From Bradyrhizobium sp. ARR65 (GTDB taxonomy: Bacteria > Pseudomonadota > Alphaproteobacteria > Rhizobiales > Xanthobacteraceae), in NCBI RefSeq assembly GCF_000472385.1, contig NZ_AWZU01000027.1, forward strand, positions 1 through 64,000: a DNA stretch of 64,000 nucleotides. The letters are read 5' to 3'. Shown piece by piece: positions 1 to 7,234 of this stretch. The first letter of the stretch is position 1. Every line of letters begins with the position of its first letter. Below the pieces are notes generated by a model. It searched no databases, was not told where the DNA came from, and saw only the letters and a list, made by a program, of their open reading frames with translations. The position numbers and the translations under genes were made by a program.

Positions 1-210
1 GCATCAGTGCGGGGCACGATGGAACTCTGATTTCGCGACGGTCTGAGAGATCAGTATTTGCGCGCCATTGCGACCGATTGCGCGATCGGATCGATCGCGG
101 CCCTTTTCTGACGACGCAAAGGCTGCGTTGAATGGGCGATAATCTACCCTTCAACAAGTCAGTTTGAAGAGCTTTACTATTTGGGCCAAAGACCCCGCAG
201 AATGCCTCAC

Positions 211-405
211 ATGCCGAAGACCAGATTCACCGAAGCTGACGTCAGACGAGCGATCAAAGGCGTTATGGCGAGCGGTGCTACAATTGCGACCGTCGAAATC
301 TGGTCTGATGGACGCATATCTGTCACACTCAAAGAGGACAACGGCAAAACACGTGCGCAGATGGACCCGGAAGACGATCCGGAGGTTACCAGGAGGTTGC
401 TGTGA
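211..405 (+). CDS. Small hypothetical protein coupled to integrase
   Basis: Sixty-four residues from ATG 211; earlier in-frame starts at 181 (TTG) and 202 (ATG) exist, but 211 gives a compact start MPKTRFTEADVRRAI. The sequence predicts a short alpha-beta fold: helix TEADVRRAIKGV, then strands TVEIWSDGRISVTL, and an acidic tail. No catalytic motif is visible. Its TGA at 403-405 overlaps the GTG start of the integrase at 402, a four-base overlap expected of translational coupling. Small ORFs of this kind commonly precede tyrosine integrases on Bradyrhizobium islands, so a recombination-directionality or accessory role is possible but only inferred. Confidence 0.55.
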   Translation: MPKTRFTEADVRRAIKGVMASGATIATVEIWSDGRISVTLKEDNGKTRAQMDPEDDPEVTRRLL

Positions 406-1649
406 CGAGAGTGGGACGTTCGGCGCTGCCGCTACCCCGCTACACTAGACGCAAACGCCTGAAGAATGGAAGCCTTGCCTATTTTTTCGACGTACCTACC
501 TGGGCACGCAAAAAAGACTGCTCGGTCGAGAACGAACCGCTCGGTACCGATTATGAATTAGCGGTGCAGCGCGTCGAAAGGATATTGCTGCCCGCATTCG
601 ATAGCTGGCTGAAAGGCGGCGATGATGGAAATCCGGTTGGCATCGGAGTGGTGATTGGAACGCTCGACTGGATGTTTCACGAATATCGTCGAACCTGAAA
701 ACAGAAAACTGCGAAGCGGCTGCAGCCCTTGAGCCCTGGCCAATGTCGTCTGCATGAAACCGGCATCAAGATGATCTGCGAATATCTATTGAAGGACGGG
801 AGGCGTCTTGGCACGCGGCGCGTGTCGAGCATCGACACGGCGTTTGCGGACGATCTGTTTGAGAAGCTGCTGTACAAAGATGTCGATGGCGAGAAGATTG
901 AACGCCGCACCACCGTCAATCACGCGATGAAGACCGCGCGCGGCGCTTGGAATACGATCTCTCGCGCACACCCTCACATGTTTCCGCCGAAGAACCCGTT
1001 TGAGAAGATGGGCCTGCAATCAACCTCGCGCGAGACTCCGCACGCGAACTTTGACGAGCTGGCGGCGTTCCGCGCGAAAGCCATCGAGATGGGCTATGCG
1101 TCGTTGGCGACGGGTGTCCTGATCGGTTGGGAGTGGCTGCAGCGCAAGGCTCACATCTTTATCCGGTTCATGGCTGAGCACTACCGGCCGGATAACCGTC
1201 CGAACCACGTCTATGTCATCAATTACAAGACAAGCACGGGCTCGTGGGAGCCGCTGTTCGATAAGAAGGGCAAGCCGCTCTATCCTCTGCTGATGGCTGA
1301 GCTGGACGCCATGAAGGCACTTCGCCCAACGGGCGGCTTGATGTTGCGCCGAGACGGCAGTGGTTTGCCCTGGGGCGGCAAAGGCGAGATGCTCACTCAA
1401 GTCGAACGCATCTCAAAGAAGATCATCTTGGCTGCAGGCCTGCGGCCCGAGCTGACATTCACGTCCTTCGGCCGGCATGGTGGAACCACCGAAGCGAGCA
1501 CGTCCGGTCTCACGGAAACGCAGTTGATGAAGAAGGGCCAATGGTCGTCGACCAAAGCGATGGCGCACTACCTTCATCATGACGACGAGGCCAAACAGGA
1601 TGCGCAGATCAAGCGCATCAAACGGCGTAAGCATGCGGCCAAAAAGTGA
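402..1649 (+). pseudogene. Tyrosine recombinase/integrase interrupted by in-frame TGA
   Basis: One reading frame runs from GTG 402 to TGA 1647-1649 and is interrupted only by TGA at 696-698 (codon 99). Both halves share the frame and join sensibly: residues ending FHEYRRT, stop, then KQKTAKRLQPLSPGQ and the core-binding region. The C-terminal half has the catalytic features of an unusual phage-type integrase: EWLQR for the first Arg, FGRHGG for the second, GQW, and the AHYLHH tyrosine. It lies 72 bases from the 3' end of tRNA-Gly, as an island integrase should. A TTG at 729 could start a C-terminal fragment of 306 residues. It is either a nonsense pseudogene, a readthrough gene or a sequencing error. 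Confidence 0.85.
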
Positions 1650-1653
1650 ACGT

Positions 1654-1688
1654 TTGTCGGAATGGCTCAGCCGGGCTTGTCGGAATGG
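1654..1688. repeat. Direct repeat between integrase and tRNA-Gly
   Basis: Two perfect copies of TTGTCGGAATGG start at 1654 and 1677 (23-base spacing), followed by the inverted relative GTCGACAA. They lie between the integrase stop and the tRNA-Gly 3' end, where arm-type integrase binding sites usually lie. That role is inferred from position only. Confidence 0.4.
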
Positions 1689-1721
1689 AAGTCGACAAAT
1701 TCAATAAGTACTTGAAAACAT

Positions 1722-1795
1722 TGGAGCGGGTGAAGGGAATCGAACCCTCGTATTCAGCTTGGAAGGCTGCTGCTCTACCATTGAGCTACACCCGC
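1722..1795 (-). tRNA. tRNA-Gly (TCC anticodon)
   Basis: Reading the minus strand gives acceptor GCGGGTG paired with CACCCGC, D-arm AGCTCAATGGTAGAGC, anticodon loop CTTCCAA with anticodon TCC, T-arm GAGGGTTCGATTCCCTT, and an encoded CCA after a discriminator T. It decodes GGA. The 3' end faces the integrase and is the probable attachment site of the island to the left. It is the third of three minus-strand tRNAs (Thr, Tyr, Gly) in this region. Confidence 0.97.
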
Positions 1796-1863
1796 GAGGC
1801 ACGGATCACCTAACACGGTCGGCCTGCCCGCTTCAACCGTCCTAACACGCTTGTTCCACGGCC

Positions 1864-1899
1864 GCTTTAACAGACTGCTTTGCTTTAACAGACTGCTTT
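1864..1899. repeat. Two-copy 18-bp tandem repeat
   Basis: The unit GCTTTAACAGACTGCTTT occurs twice without mismatch at 1864-1881 and 1882-1899. It sits directly upstream of the promoter of the 1945-2106 transcript. It could be a duplicated activator or repressor site, or a replication-slippage product. Confidence 0.6.
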
Positions 1900-1909
1900 A
1901 AGGAGCGCC

Positions 1910-1938
1910 TTTAACCGACGGCCGGGCGTGCCTATATT
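1910..1938 (+). promoter_or_regulatory. Candidate sigma-70 promoter of the mini-gene
   Basis: A -35 like TTTAAC (1910-1915) and a -10 TATATT (1933-1938) are separated by 17 bases. A start near 1945 would give a leader of about 28 bases before the GTG at 1973. This is one of the better promoter matches in the window, but it is sequence inspection only. Confidence 0.5.
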
Positions 1939-1972
1939 GGTTATCCCATCAACAACGAAAGGAGGTGATCCA

Positions 1973-2017
1973 GTGTCTTATCTCAAGCGCTGTCACCTCG
2001 CTGAGGTCGCCCGCTAG
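1973..2017 (+). CDS. 14-residue micropeptide MSYLKRCHLAEVAR
   Basis: GTG 1973 to TAG 2015-2017 encodes MSYLKRCHLAEVAR, seven bases after a maximal Shine-Dalgarno (aaaGGAGGTGATCC). The spacing is ideal, which is the main support for translation. The peptide has no run of a single amino acid that would mark it as an amino-acid-starvation leader. It has one Cys, one His and a charged amphipathic look. The ORF ends well before the terminator at 2080. No gene follows within the transcript, so if translated the peptide, or ribosome occupancy itself, is the product. The function is unknown. Confidence 0.45.
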   Translation: MSYLKRCHLAEVAR

Positions 2018-2079
2018 GTACGTCTAGCGCCTGGCAGTGGGCGCCTCGGCGCCTGGACCAGCGAGTTGCAACAGGTGAG

Positions 2080-2106
2080 CGCGGCGGGAGCGATTCCGCC
2101 GCGTTT
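2080..2106 (+). terminator. Intrinsic terminator of the mini-gene
   Basis: CGCGGCGG (2080-2087) pairs perfectly with CCGCCGCG (2096-2103) across an eight-base loop and is followed by TTTCTGTT on the plus strand. The U-tract is short, but the stem is very GC-rich and only the plus strand has one. Confidence 0.65.
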
Positions 2107-2294
2107 CTGTTGGCCGGGTTATCCCCTCAATTTCGCGCCCTCATTTCGAAATGCGCGCCTTCCGGCGTTCGTGCGCTTTGTGGTCTCAGGATCGTTTTGC
2201 CGCATTGTGGGGGCGAAGGTTTGTGCGATGTCGGAAAGTGGCAACCGTAAAACGTCCTTGAGTAAGGTCGATCCGGTCAGGAAAGGGGAAAGTG

Positions 2295-2696
2295 ATGCTC
2301 TATGCCATTCTCGCCTATCACGTCGAAACCGAGGTGATGGCGTGGACGCCGCAAGCGGATGCGACTGTCATGACGGACCTGGGCAAGGCCCATGAGCGCA
2401 TCAACCGGCAAGGCAGACTGGGACCTGCGGCGCGGCTGGGCACGACCCAAAAGGCGCGGACCTTGCGCGGGCCCGGTGCCGGCACCGTGCTGGACGGCCC
2501 CTTTGCCGAGACCAAGGAGCAATTGCTCGGCTTGTACATCGTCGAGTTCGATGACGAGGATGGTGCGATCGCGGCGGCGCGCGAGCTGAAGAAAGCCAAT
2601 CCCGGCGCTGTCTATGAGATCCGCCCGATCGCGCTGTTTCTGCCCGGTCAAACCATTTCAAGGAACGAGGCACCCGAGGTGATTCGCCCCGACTAA
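2295..2696 (+). CDS. YCII-related domain protein
   Basis: A 133-residue single-domain protein of the YCII family (ferredoxin-like fold, dimeric). The family hallmark DGPFAETKEQLLGLYIVE lies in the middle and is followed by helix GAIAAARELKKANPGA and the strand YEIRPI. It is common in actinobacteria and rhizobia, often near ECF sigma factors, though none is adjacent here. The ATG at 2295 is preferred to the GTG at 2292; GAAAGGGGAA just upstream serves as ribosome site. The reaction is not established for this subgroup. The gene stands alone, 190 bases after the mini-gene terminator and followed by a dispersed repeat. Confidence 0.85.
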   Translation: MLYAILAYHVETEVMAWTPQADATVMTDLGKAHERINRQGRLGPAARLGTTQKARTLRGPGAGTVLDGPFAETKEQLLGLYIVEFDDEDGAIAAARELKKANPGAVYEIRPIALFLPGQTISRNEAPEVIRPD

Positions 2697-2812
2697 AGCG
2701 CGATGGGATCAGCTCCAATCGGCATCGCACTTCCAGCTTTTTGTTTGAGCATGATCTCGGCGCAAACGCCTCGCGTTTACGCTAACGCGGCCCTCCGGGT
2801 CCGGATCATGCT
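2697..2812. repeat. Dispersed palindromic element, copy 1
   Basis: AGCATGATC (2748-2756) and GATCATGCT (2804-2812) form the outer inverted arms; the interior ends with CGCGGCCCTCCGGGTCCG. The last 26 bases match the copy at 57068-57136, and the left flank (AAAGCGCGATGggatcag) resembles the copy at 50597. It abuts the stop codon of the TMEM175-like gene. Confidence 0.75.
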
Positions 2813-2816
2813 TCGG

Positions 2817-3407
2817 CTACGCTGCGGTTCGATCGCCGACGAAGCGATGCGCCAGCACGCCGCCGAAGGCGAGCAGCCAGAGATATTGGGCATATTGCGG
2901 AGCAACGGTCGCCAGCAGCGTGCCCGCCAGCAGCAGGAACAGCGGAAACAGCGCGCCCGCAAGCTCTGGGCGCGCCGGCTGGCCGCGGGTCGCGATCCAC
3001 CAGAGCCAGGCGTTCACGGCGGCGATCGCGGTCAGATGCAGCCCATAGAGCACCGCCACCGCACTGCTCGCACCATAATTGCCGTAGAGGCCGTTGCTGA
3101 CCGGCAGGAGAATAATCAGGAGCAAAAAACCCAAATTGATGAGGACCACCGCACGGTCCGCGTGGGGCTGCCGGGCAAGCCTGCGGTGATGGCTGACCCA
3201 GAACACCCCGGCAATGACAAAGCTGAGCACCAGCGCGATCAGCCGTGGCGCATAGAGGTGGTAGAGCTCCGCCCAGCCCGGCGCATGACCGAACTCCGTC
3301 GCCCGCGGCAGGTCATAGGCAAGCAGGGTCATGGCAACACCGAAGATGGTGTTGCTCAGCGATTCCAGCCGCCGCATTTCGAACTGTTCGGGGCTGGGTT
3401 TATCCAT
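2817..3407 (-). CDS. TMEM175/DUF1211 family integral membrane protein
   Basis: A 196-residue protein with about six hydrophobic segments. The N-terminus RRLESLSNTIFGVAMTLL follows the bacterial TMEM175 pattern (R-x-x-x-F/L-S-D/N-x-x-F-A/G-x-A-x-T-L-L) that lines the pore of these potassium-permeable channels, and FWVSHHRR fits the second signature region. The canonical Asp after Ser is Asn here, so the selectivity filter may differ. ATG 3407 is the natural start. Bacterial homologues leak K+; a role in ion homeostasis is inferred from family. The gene stands alone and its stop touches a dispersed repeat. Confidence 0.75.
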   Translation of the reverse strand: MDKPSPEQFEMRRLESLSNTIFGVAMTLLAYDLPRATEFGHAPGWAELYHLYAPRLIALVLSFVIAGVFWVSHHRRLARQPHADRAVVLINLGFLLLIILLPVSNGLYGNYGASSAVAVLYGLHLTAIAAVNAWLWWIATRGQPARPELAGALFPLFLLLAGTLLATVAPQYAQYLWLLAFGGVLAHRFVGDRTAA

Positions 3408-3465
3408 GGCGGTGATGCCTGGTCTAAGTCCGTCTCCGCTTTCGCTCGGCTCAAGCTACGCCGGA

Positions 3466-3528
3466 CACGCTTCGCCCTCACGGACTAGGCGCGGCTGCGC
3501 CACGCGTAGCCCGTGAGGGCGAAGCGTG
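3466..3528. repeat. 18-bp perfect inverted repeat at tRNA-Tyr 3' end
   Basis: CACGCTTCGCCCTCACGG (3466-3483) and its exact complement (3511-3528) enclose a 27-base spacer containing GGCGCGGCTGCGCC. The right arm overlaps the encoded CCA end of tRNA-Tyr by two bases. Transcripts of the tRNA would form a long hairpin directly downstream, so it may terminate or mark the 3' end for processing. It also looks like a mobile rhizobial palindrome. Confidence 0.7.
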
Positions 3529-3612
3529 GTGGGGGAGGAAGGACTCGAACCTTCGAAGCCATGAGGCGGCTGATTTACAGTCAGCTCCCTTTGCCACTCG
3601 GGACACTCCCCC
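3527..3612 (-). tRNA. tRNA-Tyr (GTA anticodon)
   Basis: The minus strand gives acceptor GGGGGAG with CTCCCCC, D-arm TCCCGAGTGGCAAAGGGA, anticodon loop CTGTAAA with anticodon GTA, a long class-II variable arm, T-arm AGGTTCGAGTCCTT, discriminator A and an encoded CCA. The length of about 86 bases is normal for a class-II tRNA. It lies next to rlmB, an arrangement seen in other alphaproteobacteria. Confidence 0.97.
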
Positions 3613-3836
3613 GCTCGATGGCCTCGCAACCCGCGAGGCCGCTTTCCAAGCGGCGACGGACCGGGACCATGGAGGGTGAAGACCGCACCGCCCAATGACG
3701 GCGAACAGTCGGCGCGTTTATGGGGACGGGGCGCGGCAAAGTCAACCAAGGCCGCCGGCGAATTTGGTACCGATTGGGGCCAAATTGCCATTGTCCGGAA
3801 CCCGTGACACAAGGCGCGCAGGATGAGTGGGAGCCC

Positions 3837-4658
3837 ATGACCGATCGCGACCGAAAGCCGCCGTTCCGGCGCGGTGGAAGACCGTTCGACAAAGGCCGGT
3901 CCGGCGGCCGGCCGGCGTGGCGCGCTCGCGAGGGCGTGGGCGATGGCCCGGTCATCCTCTACGGCTGGCACACCGTCACGATGGCGCTCGCGAACCCACA
4001 GCGCCGCATCCGCAAGCTCTTGCTCACCGAGAACGCCGCGCGGCGGCTGAGTGAGGAAAATATCGAGACCCGCGTGGCGCCGGAAGTCGTGCGGCCCAAC
4101 GAGATCGACCGGCTCTTGAGCGCCGATGCCGTGCATCAAGGGCTTTATGCCGAGGCCGATCCCCTGCCCTCGCCGGATCTGTCGACGCTCGCCCCGGAAG
4201 GCCTTGTGCTGGTCCTGGACCAGATCACCGATCCGCACAATGTCGGCGCCATCCTGCGCTCGGCGGCAGCGTTCGCGGTGAAGGCGATCGTCACCACCGC
4301 GCGTCACAGCCCGGAGGCAACTGGAGTGCTGGCGAAAGCGGCCTCCGGCGCGCTCGAACTGGTGCCGCAGGTCACCGTACAAAATCTGGCGCGGGCGCTG
4401 ACCGCGCTGAACGAACGCGGCTTCCTGACGGTCGGGCTCGACAGCGAAGGCAGCGAGGATCTCTCCACCATCGAGTTGCGCGAGCCGCTGGCGCTGGTGC
4501 TGGGCGCCGAGGGCAAGGGCCTGCGGCAACTGACGCGGGAAACCTGCCGCGCGGTGGCGCGTCTCGATCTGCCCGGCGAGATCAAGAGCCTCAACGTCTC
4601 GAACGCTGCGGTGCTCGCGCTCTATATCGGCGCAAGCCGGCTCGGGTTGATGAAATGA
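3837..4658 (+). CDS. rlmB: 23S rRNA (guanosine-2'-O-)-methyltransferase RlmB
   Basis: A SpoU/TrmH-class SAM-dependent methyltransferase of 273 residues that modifies G2251 of 23S rRNA. A basic Arg/Gly-rich tail (residues 1-35) precedes the substrate-binding domain (about 38-105) and the trefoil-knot catalytic domain. The three SPOUT motifs are present: DPHNVGAILRS (132-142, with the conserved Asn and Arg), LGAEGKG (222-228) and LPGEIKSLNVSNA (245-257). ATG 3837 is chosen because upstream codons are not protein-like. The coding frame ends one base before a perfect hairpin shared with the convergent gene. Confidence 0.95.
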   Translation: MTDRDRKPPFRRGGRPFDKGRSGGRPAWRAREGVGDGPVILYGWHTVTMALANPQRRIRKLLLTENAARRLSEENIETRVAPEVVRPNEIDRLLSADAVHQGLYAEADPLPSPDLSTLAPEGLVLVLDQITDPHNVGAILRSAAAFAVKAIVTTARHSPEATGVLAKAASGALELVPQVTVQNLARALTALNERGFLTVGLDSEGSEDLSTIELREPLALVLGAEGKGLRQLTRETCRAVARLDLPGEIKSLNVSNAAVLALYIGASRLGLMK

Positions 4659-4689
4659 GAATGCCCGTCCGCGGGATGCGGACGGGCAT
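4659..4689. terminator. Bidirectional hairpin between rlmB and convergent gene
   Basis: AATGCCCGTCCGC (4659-4671) and GCGGACGGGCATT (4677-4689) form a 13-bp perfect stem with a five-base loop. It follows the rlmB stop immediately and lies 27 bases from the stop of the convergent gene. A U-tract is weak on either side, so termination may not be purely intrinsic. Confidence 0.6.
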
Positions 4690-4715
4690 TGACGTCCAGG
4701 ATGAAATTTTAGAGT

Positions 4716-5144
4716 TCAGTAGTAACGGCGCAGCACGCGGCGGCCATGGTAGTACGGGCCGTAATGGTAGCCATAGTGACGCGGCGCGTAGCTGTGGTGA
4801 TAGCGATGGTGCCAGCGATAGCCGTAGCCATAGACGGGATAGGCGTCTTCCTCGTAGGCCGGATATGGCGCGAAGGCGCCGGGGCCGGTGTAGGTGGGAC
4901 CCTGGTTCACATAGTAGTATTGCGTGATCGGCGCCGCGAGACGCTCATAGGCCCAGCCGCCGCAGGTGCCGCATCCCGTGTAGCCATAACCGTAGCCGTA
5001 GCTCGGCACATAGGCCGGCGCGCAAGGAGCGACATAGGCTGCGGCGCAAGGTGAGCAGCCACCAAAGCCACACGCGTTCGCCGTCGCGGCGCCCGCGGTC
5101 ATCACGGCCGCAGCCGCAATCATCCCTGTTAAAATCTGACGCAT
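4716..5144 (-). CDS. Secreted Tyr/Gly/Cys/His-rich protein
   Basis: A 142-residue protein of unknown function. Residues 1-23 form a Sec signal ending TANA. The mature part starts with a Cys-rich block (CGFGGCSPC, later CGTCGG), continues with YGYGYGY repeats and ends in a Tyr/His-rich basic tail (RWHHRYHHSY, HYGYHYGPYYHGRR). Low-complexity proteins of this sort are frequent in Bradyrhizobiaceae envelopes; metal binding through His and Cys is only a guess. The ATG at 5144 is preceded by AGGAGAG. The next gene upstream on the same strand is another secreted protein. Confidence 0.75.
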   Translation of the reverse strand: MRQILTGMIAAAAVMTAGAATANACGFGGCSPCAAAYVAPCAPAYVPSYGYGYGYTGCGTCGGWAYERLAAPITQYYYVNQGPTYTGPGAFAPYPAYEEDAYPVYGYGYRWHHRYHHSYAPRHYGYHYGPYYHGRRVLRRYY

Positions 5145-5222
5145 TACTCTCTCCTGTTAAGCCTGTTTTTGTTGGCTTTTGAAATTCGGTGCGGGCGTTT
5201 CTTGATTTCTGGCGGCTCGACA

Positions 5223-5675
5223 TCACCGATAGTTCTGCGGCCCGCGCGCGCCGCCCATCGGCGGGGCAACGATCACGGGCGGCGGATAAAGCGGAACGTC
5301 CGGCGCCTGCGTGGCCGGCAGCGGCGCGGAATGCGCCGACCATGACTCGTGATATTCGGGTGGCGGCGGCGGCAATTTGCGATTGGGTGGCGGCTCGATC
5401 TCGAGCCGGCCATAGCCGGGCTTCTGGCCGAGGCTCGGATAGTAGTGGCCGACATTGGGCGCGTAATCGACATAGCGTCCGCCGTAAACGGTCGGCAGGT
5501 TGTTCACGCCTTTGCCGAGGCCGAACTCGCCCTCGACGACGCCATACGACGCATCGACGCCGTTGATGATCACGGGAATGCCGGGCCGGGCGGGGATGAC
5601 GACATTGAATCCCTCCGAGGCAGACGCCGCCGAGGTCATTGCGATCAGGATGGCCGATGTCAAAGACAGACGCAT
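5223..5675 (-). CDS. Secreted proline-rich hypothetical protein
   Basis: A 150-residue protein with signal peptide (residues 1-19, ending SAASA). The next 60 residues carry short predicted strands (FNVVIPARPGIPVIING, VYGGRYVDYAP); the C-terminal half is proline-rich with a PPPPPEYHES tract and PPPVIVAPP. The hydrophobic, proline-patterned beta segments suggest an extended periplasmic protein. No enzymatic motif is seen. It is transcribed toward the secreted Cys-rich gene, 78 bases away. Confidence 0.7.
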   Translation of the reverse strand: MRLSLTSAILIAMTSAASASEGFNVVIPARPGIPVIINGVDASYGVVEGEFGLGKGVNNLPTVYGGRYVDYAPNVGHYYPSLGQKPGYGRLEIEPPPNRKLPPPPPEYHESWSAHSAPLPATQAPDVPLYPPPVIVAPPMGGARGPQNYR

Positions 5676-5820
5676 GGATTGGTCCGATTGCTAAAATGCA
5701 ATCTATCCGAAGGCGGGATAGGAAGGGTTAAAGGGGCGCGCCAAACTGCCGGTAAGCCTAACGCACGAGGCATTTACCGCGCTTAATTGCCGCCAATCCC
5801 GATACGAAACCGTTAACTGT

Positions 5821-6516
5821 TCAACCGAACGTGGTCTCGATGAGGGTGCGCAGGCCGATGGCGATGGTGATGACGCCGACCGCGCCCTGCAGCGCGCCGT
5901 TCGCGGCCGTAAGCCAGCGCGCGGAGACTGCGATGGGCACCGCGATCACGGTCGACAGCGCGCCCATCCCGATCATCGAGCCGATGCCGAACAGCGCGAC
6001 ATAGCCAAGTCCCGCCGCGACGCTCGGCGCCTGCGACACCGCCAGCACGAGCAGCGCCGCCGAGCCCGCCATGCCGTGCATCAGCCCCACCAGGAGCGTA
6101 CGCCAGCGGAAGCCGTGGCTGTGCTGATGCGGCGCGCGCCGATGTGGCATGGTCTCGCCGGCATGGCTGTGGGCGTGGAAATGCACGGTGCCGTCGCCAT
6201 GGCTGTGACTGTGGAAATGGATGCGGTCACGCCAAAGCCGCCACAGCACGTGTGCGCCCAGGCCGACCAGCATGATGCCGACGGCCGTCTCCAAGGTCTG
6301 CGACCAGTTGTCCGGAATGGCATGGCCGAGCATGATGGCCGCACCGGCGAAGGCAAACAGGGTCACCGTGTGACCGAGTCCCCAGGTCAAGCCGTGCTTG
6401 ACGATATCGCCGATCTCGCTTCGCCGGGCTGCGATGCTGGATACGGCGGCGACGTGATCGGCCTCCAGAGCATGTTGCATGCCGAGAAGAAATCCGAGCC
6501 CCAAAATACCGAACAT
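5821..6516 (-). CDS. Nickel/cobalt transporter-like membrane protein
   Basis: A 231-residue membrane protein of the NiCoT/UreH-HupE-like group. The metal signature HALEADH (H15-x4-D20-H21) is in the first helix, and a second conserved block GLTWGLGHTVTLF follows. A cytoplasmic loop (about residues 96-135) is strongly His-rich (HFHSHSH, HFHAHSH, HQHSHGF), as expected for divalent metal capture. About six helices are predicted. Similar genes supply nickel for urease or hydrogenase, but neither operon is in the window. A 31-bp dyad lies 99 bases upstream of the start. Confidence 0.85.
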   Translation of the reverse strand: MFGILGLGFLLGMQHALEADHVAAVSSIAARRSEIGDIVKHGLTWGLGHTVTLFAFAGAAIMLGHAIPDNWSQTLETAVGIMLVGLGAHVLWRLWRDRIHFHSHSHGDGTVHFHAHSHAGETMPHRRAPHQHSHGFRWRTLLVGLMHGMAGSAALLVLAVSQAPSVAAGLGYVALFGIGSMIGMGALSTVIAVPIAVSARWLTAANGALQGAVGVITIAIGLRTLIETTFG

Positions 6517-6614
6517 CGTCCCCGCCTGCGCTCACGACCGTCTCACCGCCTGTTCCACCATCGATTTGCGGCTGGCGCGGAACTTCACATCCTCCCGGCG
6601 CGTGTACAATCCCC

Positions 6615-6645
6615 CTCGATGCACCTCACAGCTGTGTGAATCGAG
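6615..6645. promoter_or_regulatory. Dyad operator candidate upstream of metal transporter
   Basis: CTCGAT (6615-6620) and ATCGAG (6640-6645) flank the palindrome CACAGCTGTG (6627-6636). It lies in the divergent region between the metal transporter and the secreted gene at 6717. A metalloregulator site is possible, but the binding protein is unknown. Confidence 0.35.
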
Positions 6646-6716
6646 AGCGAAGAAAAGAAGGGAACACCGTCTCGCGAACGCGCTTACCGGTACGTTCAAC
6701 GTCAATGGAGCACCCC

Positions 6717-7211
6717 ATGACAAGATTAGCGATCCTTGGCGCGGCGGCGCTTGCCGTCTCCGCGCTGGCGAGCCCCGCGATGGCCTGGGTTCATCATTCT
6801 GGCAGCAGTTACCATGCCGAGCGCGGTTATCGGCACCCTCATCGTGCCTATTACCCTGCAAACCCAGCCTACCAACAGCAGGCTTACCAGCAGCAGGCTT
6901 GGAACAACGGCTATTACAACCGTGCCTATTATAACCAGGGCACCGGCTTCTGGCCCGCTGATGTCGCGGCTGGTGCGGTGGGAACCGCGGGTGCCATCGC
7001 CGCAGGCGCCGTGAACACAGCGGGCGCCATCGCGACCGCGCCGTTCCGCCCGGCCAATTCCTACGGCTATTACCCGGCCAATTCCTACGCCTATTACAAT
7101 GGCTATAATGCCGGCTGGCCGCAGCAGACCTATGCCGGGCCAAACGGCTTCGCCTGCACCCCCGGCACCTATTTCATGGGCGCCGACGGCCGCCGGCATC
7201 TGTGCCGGTGA
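6717..7211 (+). CDS. Secreted Tyr/Gln/Asn-rich hypothetical protein
   Basis: A 164-residue protein with signal peptide (cleavage after SPAMA). The mature chain has YQQQAYQQQAW, a Tyr/Asn tract, then a hydrophobic alanine/glycine segment (about residues 80-108, AAGAVGTAGAIAAGAVNTAG) that may insert in or associate with membrane, and a C-terminal module with two Cys (FACTPGTYFMGADGRRHLCR). That last module recurs in Bradyrhizobium surface proteins. ATG 6717 gives a clean signal; upstream codons do not. An intrinsic terminator follows. Confidence 0.75.
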   Translation: MTRLAILGAAALAVSALASPAMAWVHHSGSSYHAERGYRHPHRAYYPANPAYQQQAYQQQAWNNGYYNRAYYNQGTGFWPADVAAGAVGTAGAIAAGAVNTAGAIATAPFRPANSYGYYPANSYAYYNGYNAGWPQQTYAGPNGFACTPGTYFMGADGRRHLCR

Positions 7212-7234
7212 GTGGGCAAGCGCGGTTAGAGGAC

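Larger units (their letters stand above)
1945..2106 (+). ncRNA. Structured short transcript carrying a 14-codon ORF
   Basis: Promoter, Shine-Dalgarno, ORF, a folded middle and an intrinsic terminator define a transcript of about 160 bases. The ribosome site GAAAGGAGGTGATCC (1957-1971) is complementary to essentially the whole 3' end of alphaproteobacterial 16S rRNA. Inside the ORF, TCACCTC (1993-1999) can pair with GAGGTGA of that site; the same ACCTC can instead pair with GAGGT (2003-2007) through the loop GCT. The two helices exclude each other, as in a translational switch. A hairpin joins 2028-2034 with 2058-2063. It could be a regulatory sRNA, a ribosome-titrating RNA or simply a micropeptide mRNA. 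Confidence 0.45.

Noticed and set aside
3456..4529. Minus-strand frame opposite rlmB and across tRNA-Tyr
   Set aside because: It would encode through a tRNA gene and a catalytic rlmB domain.
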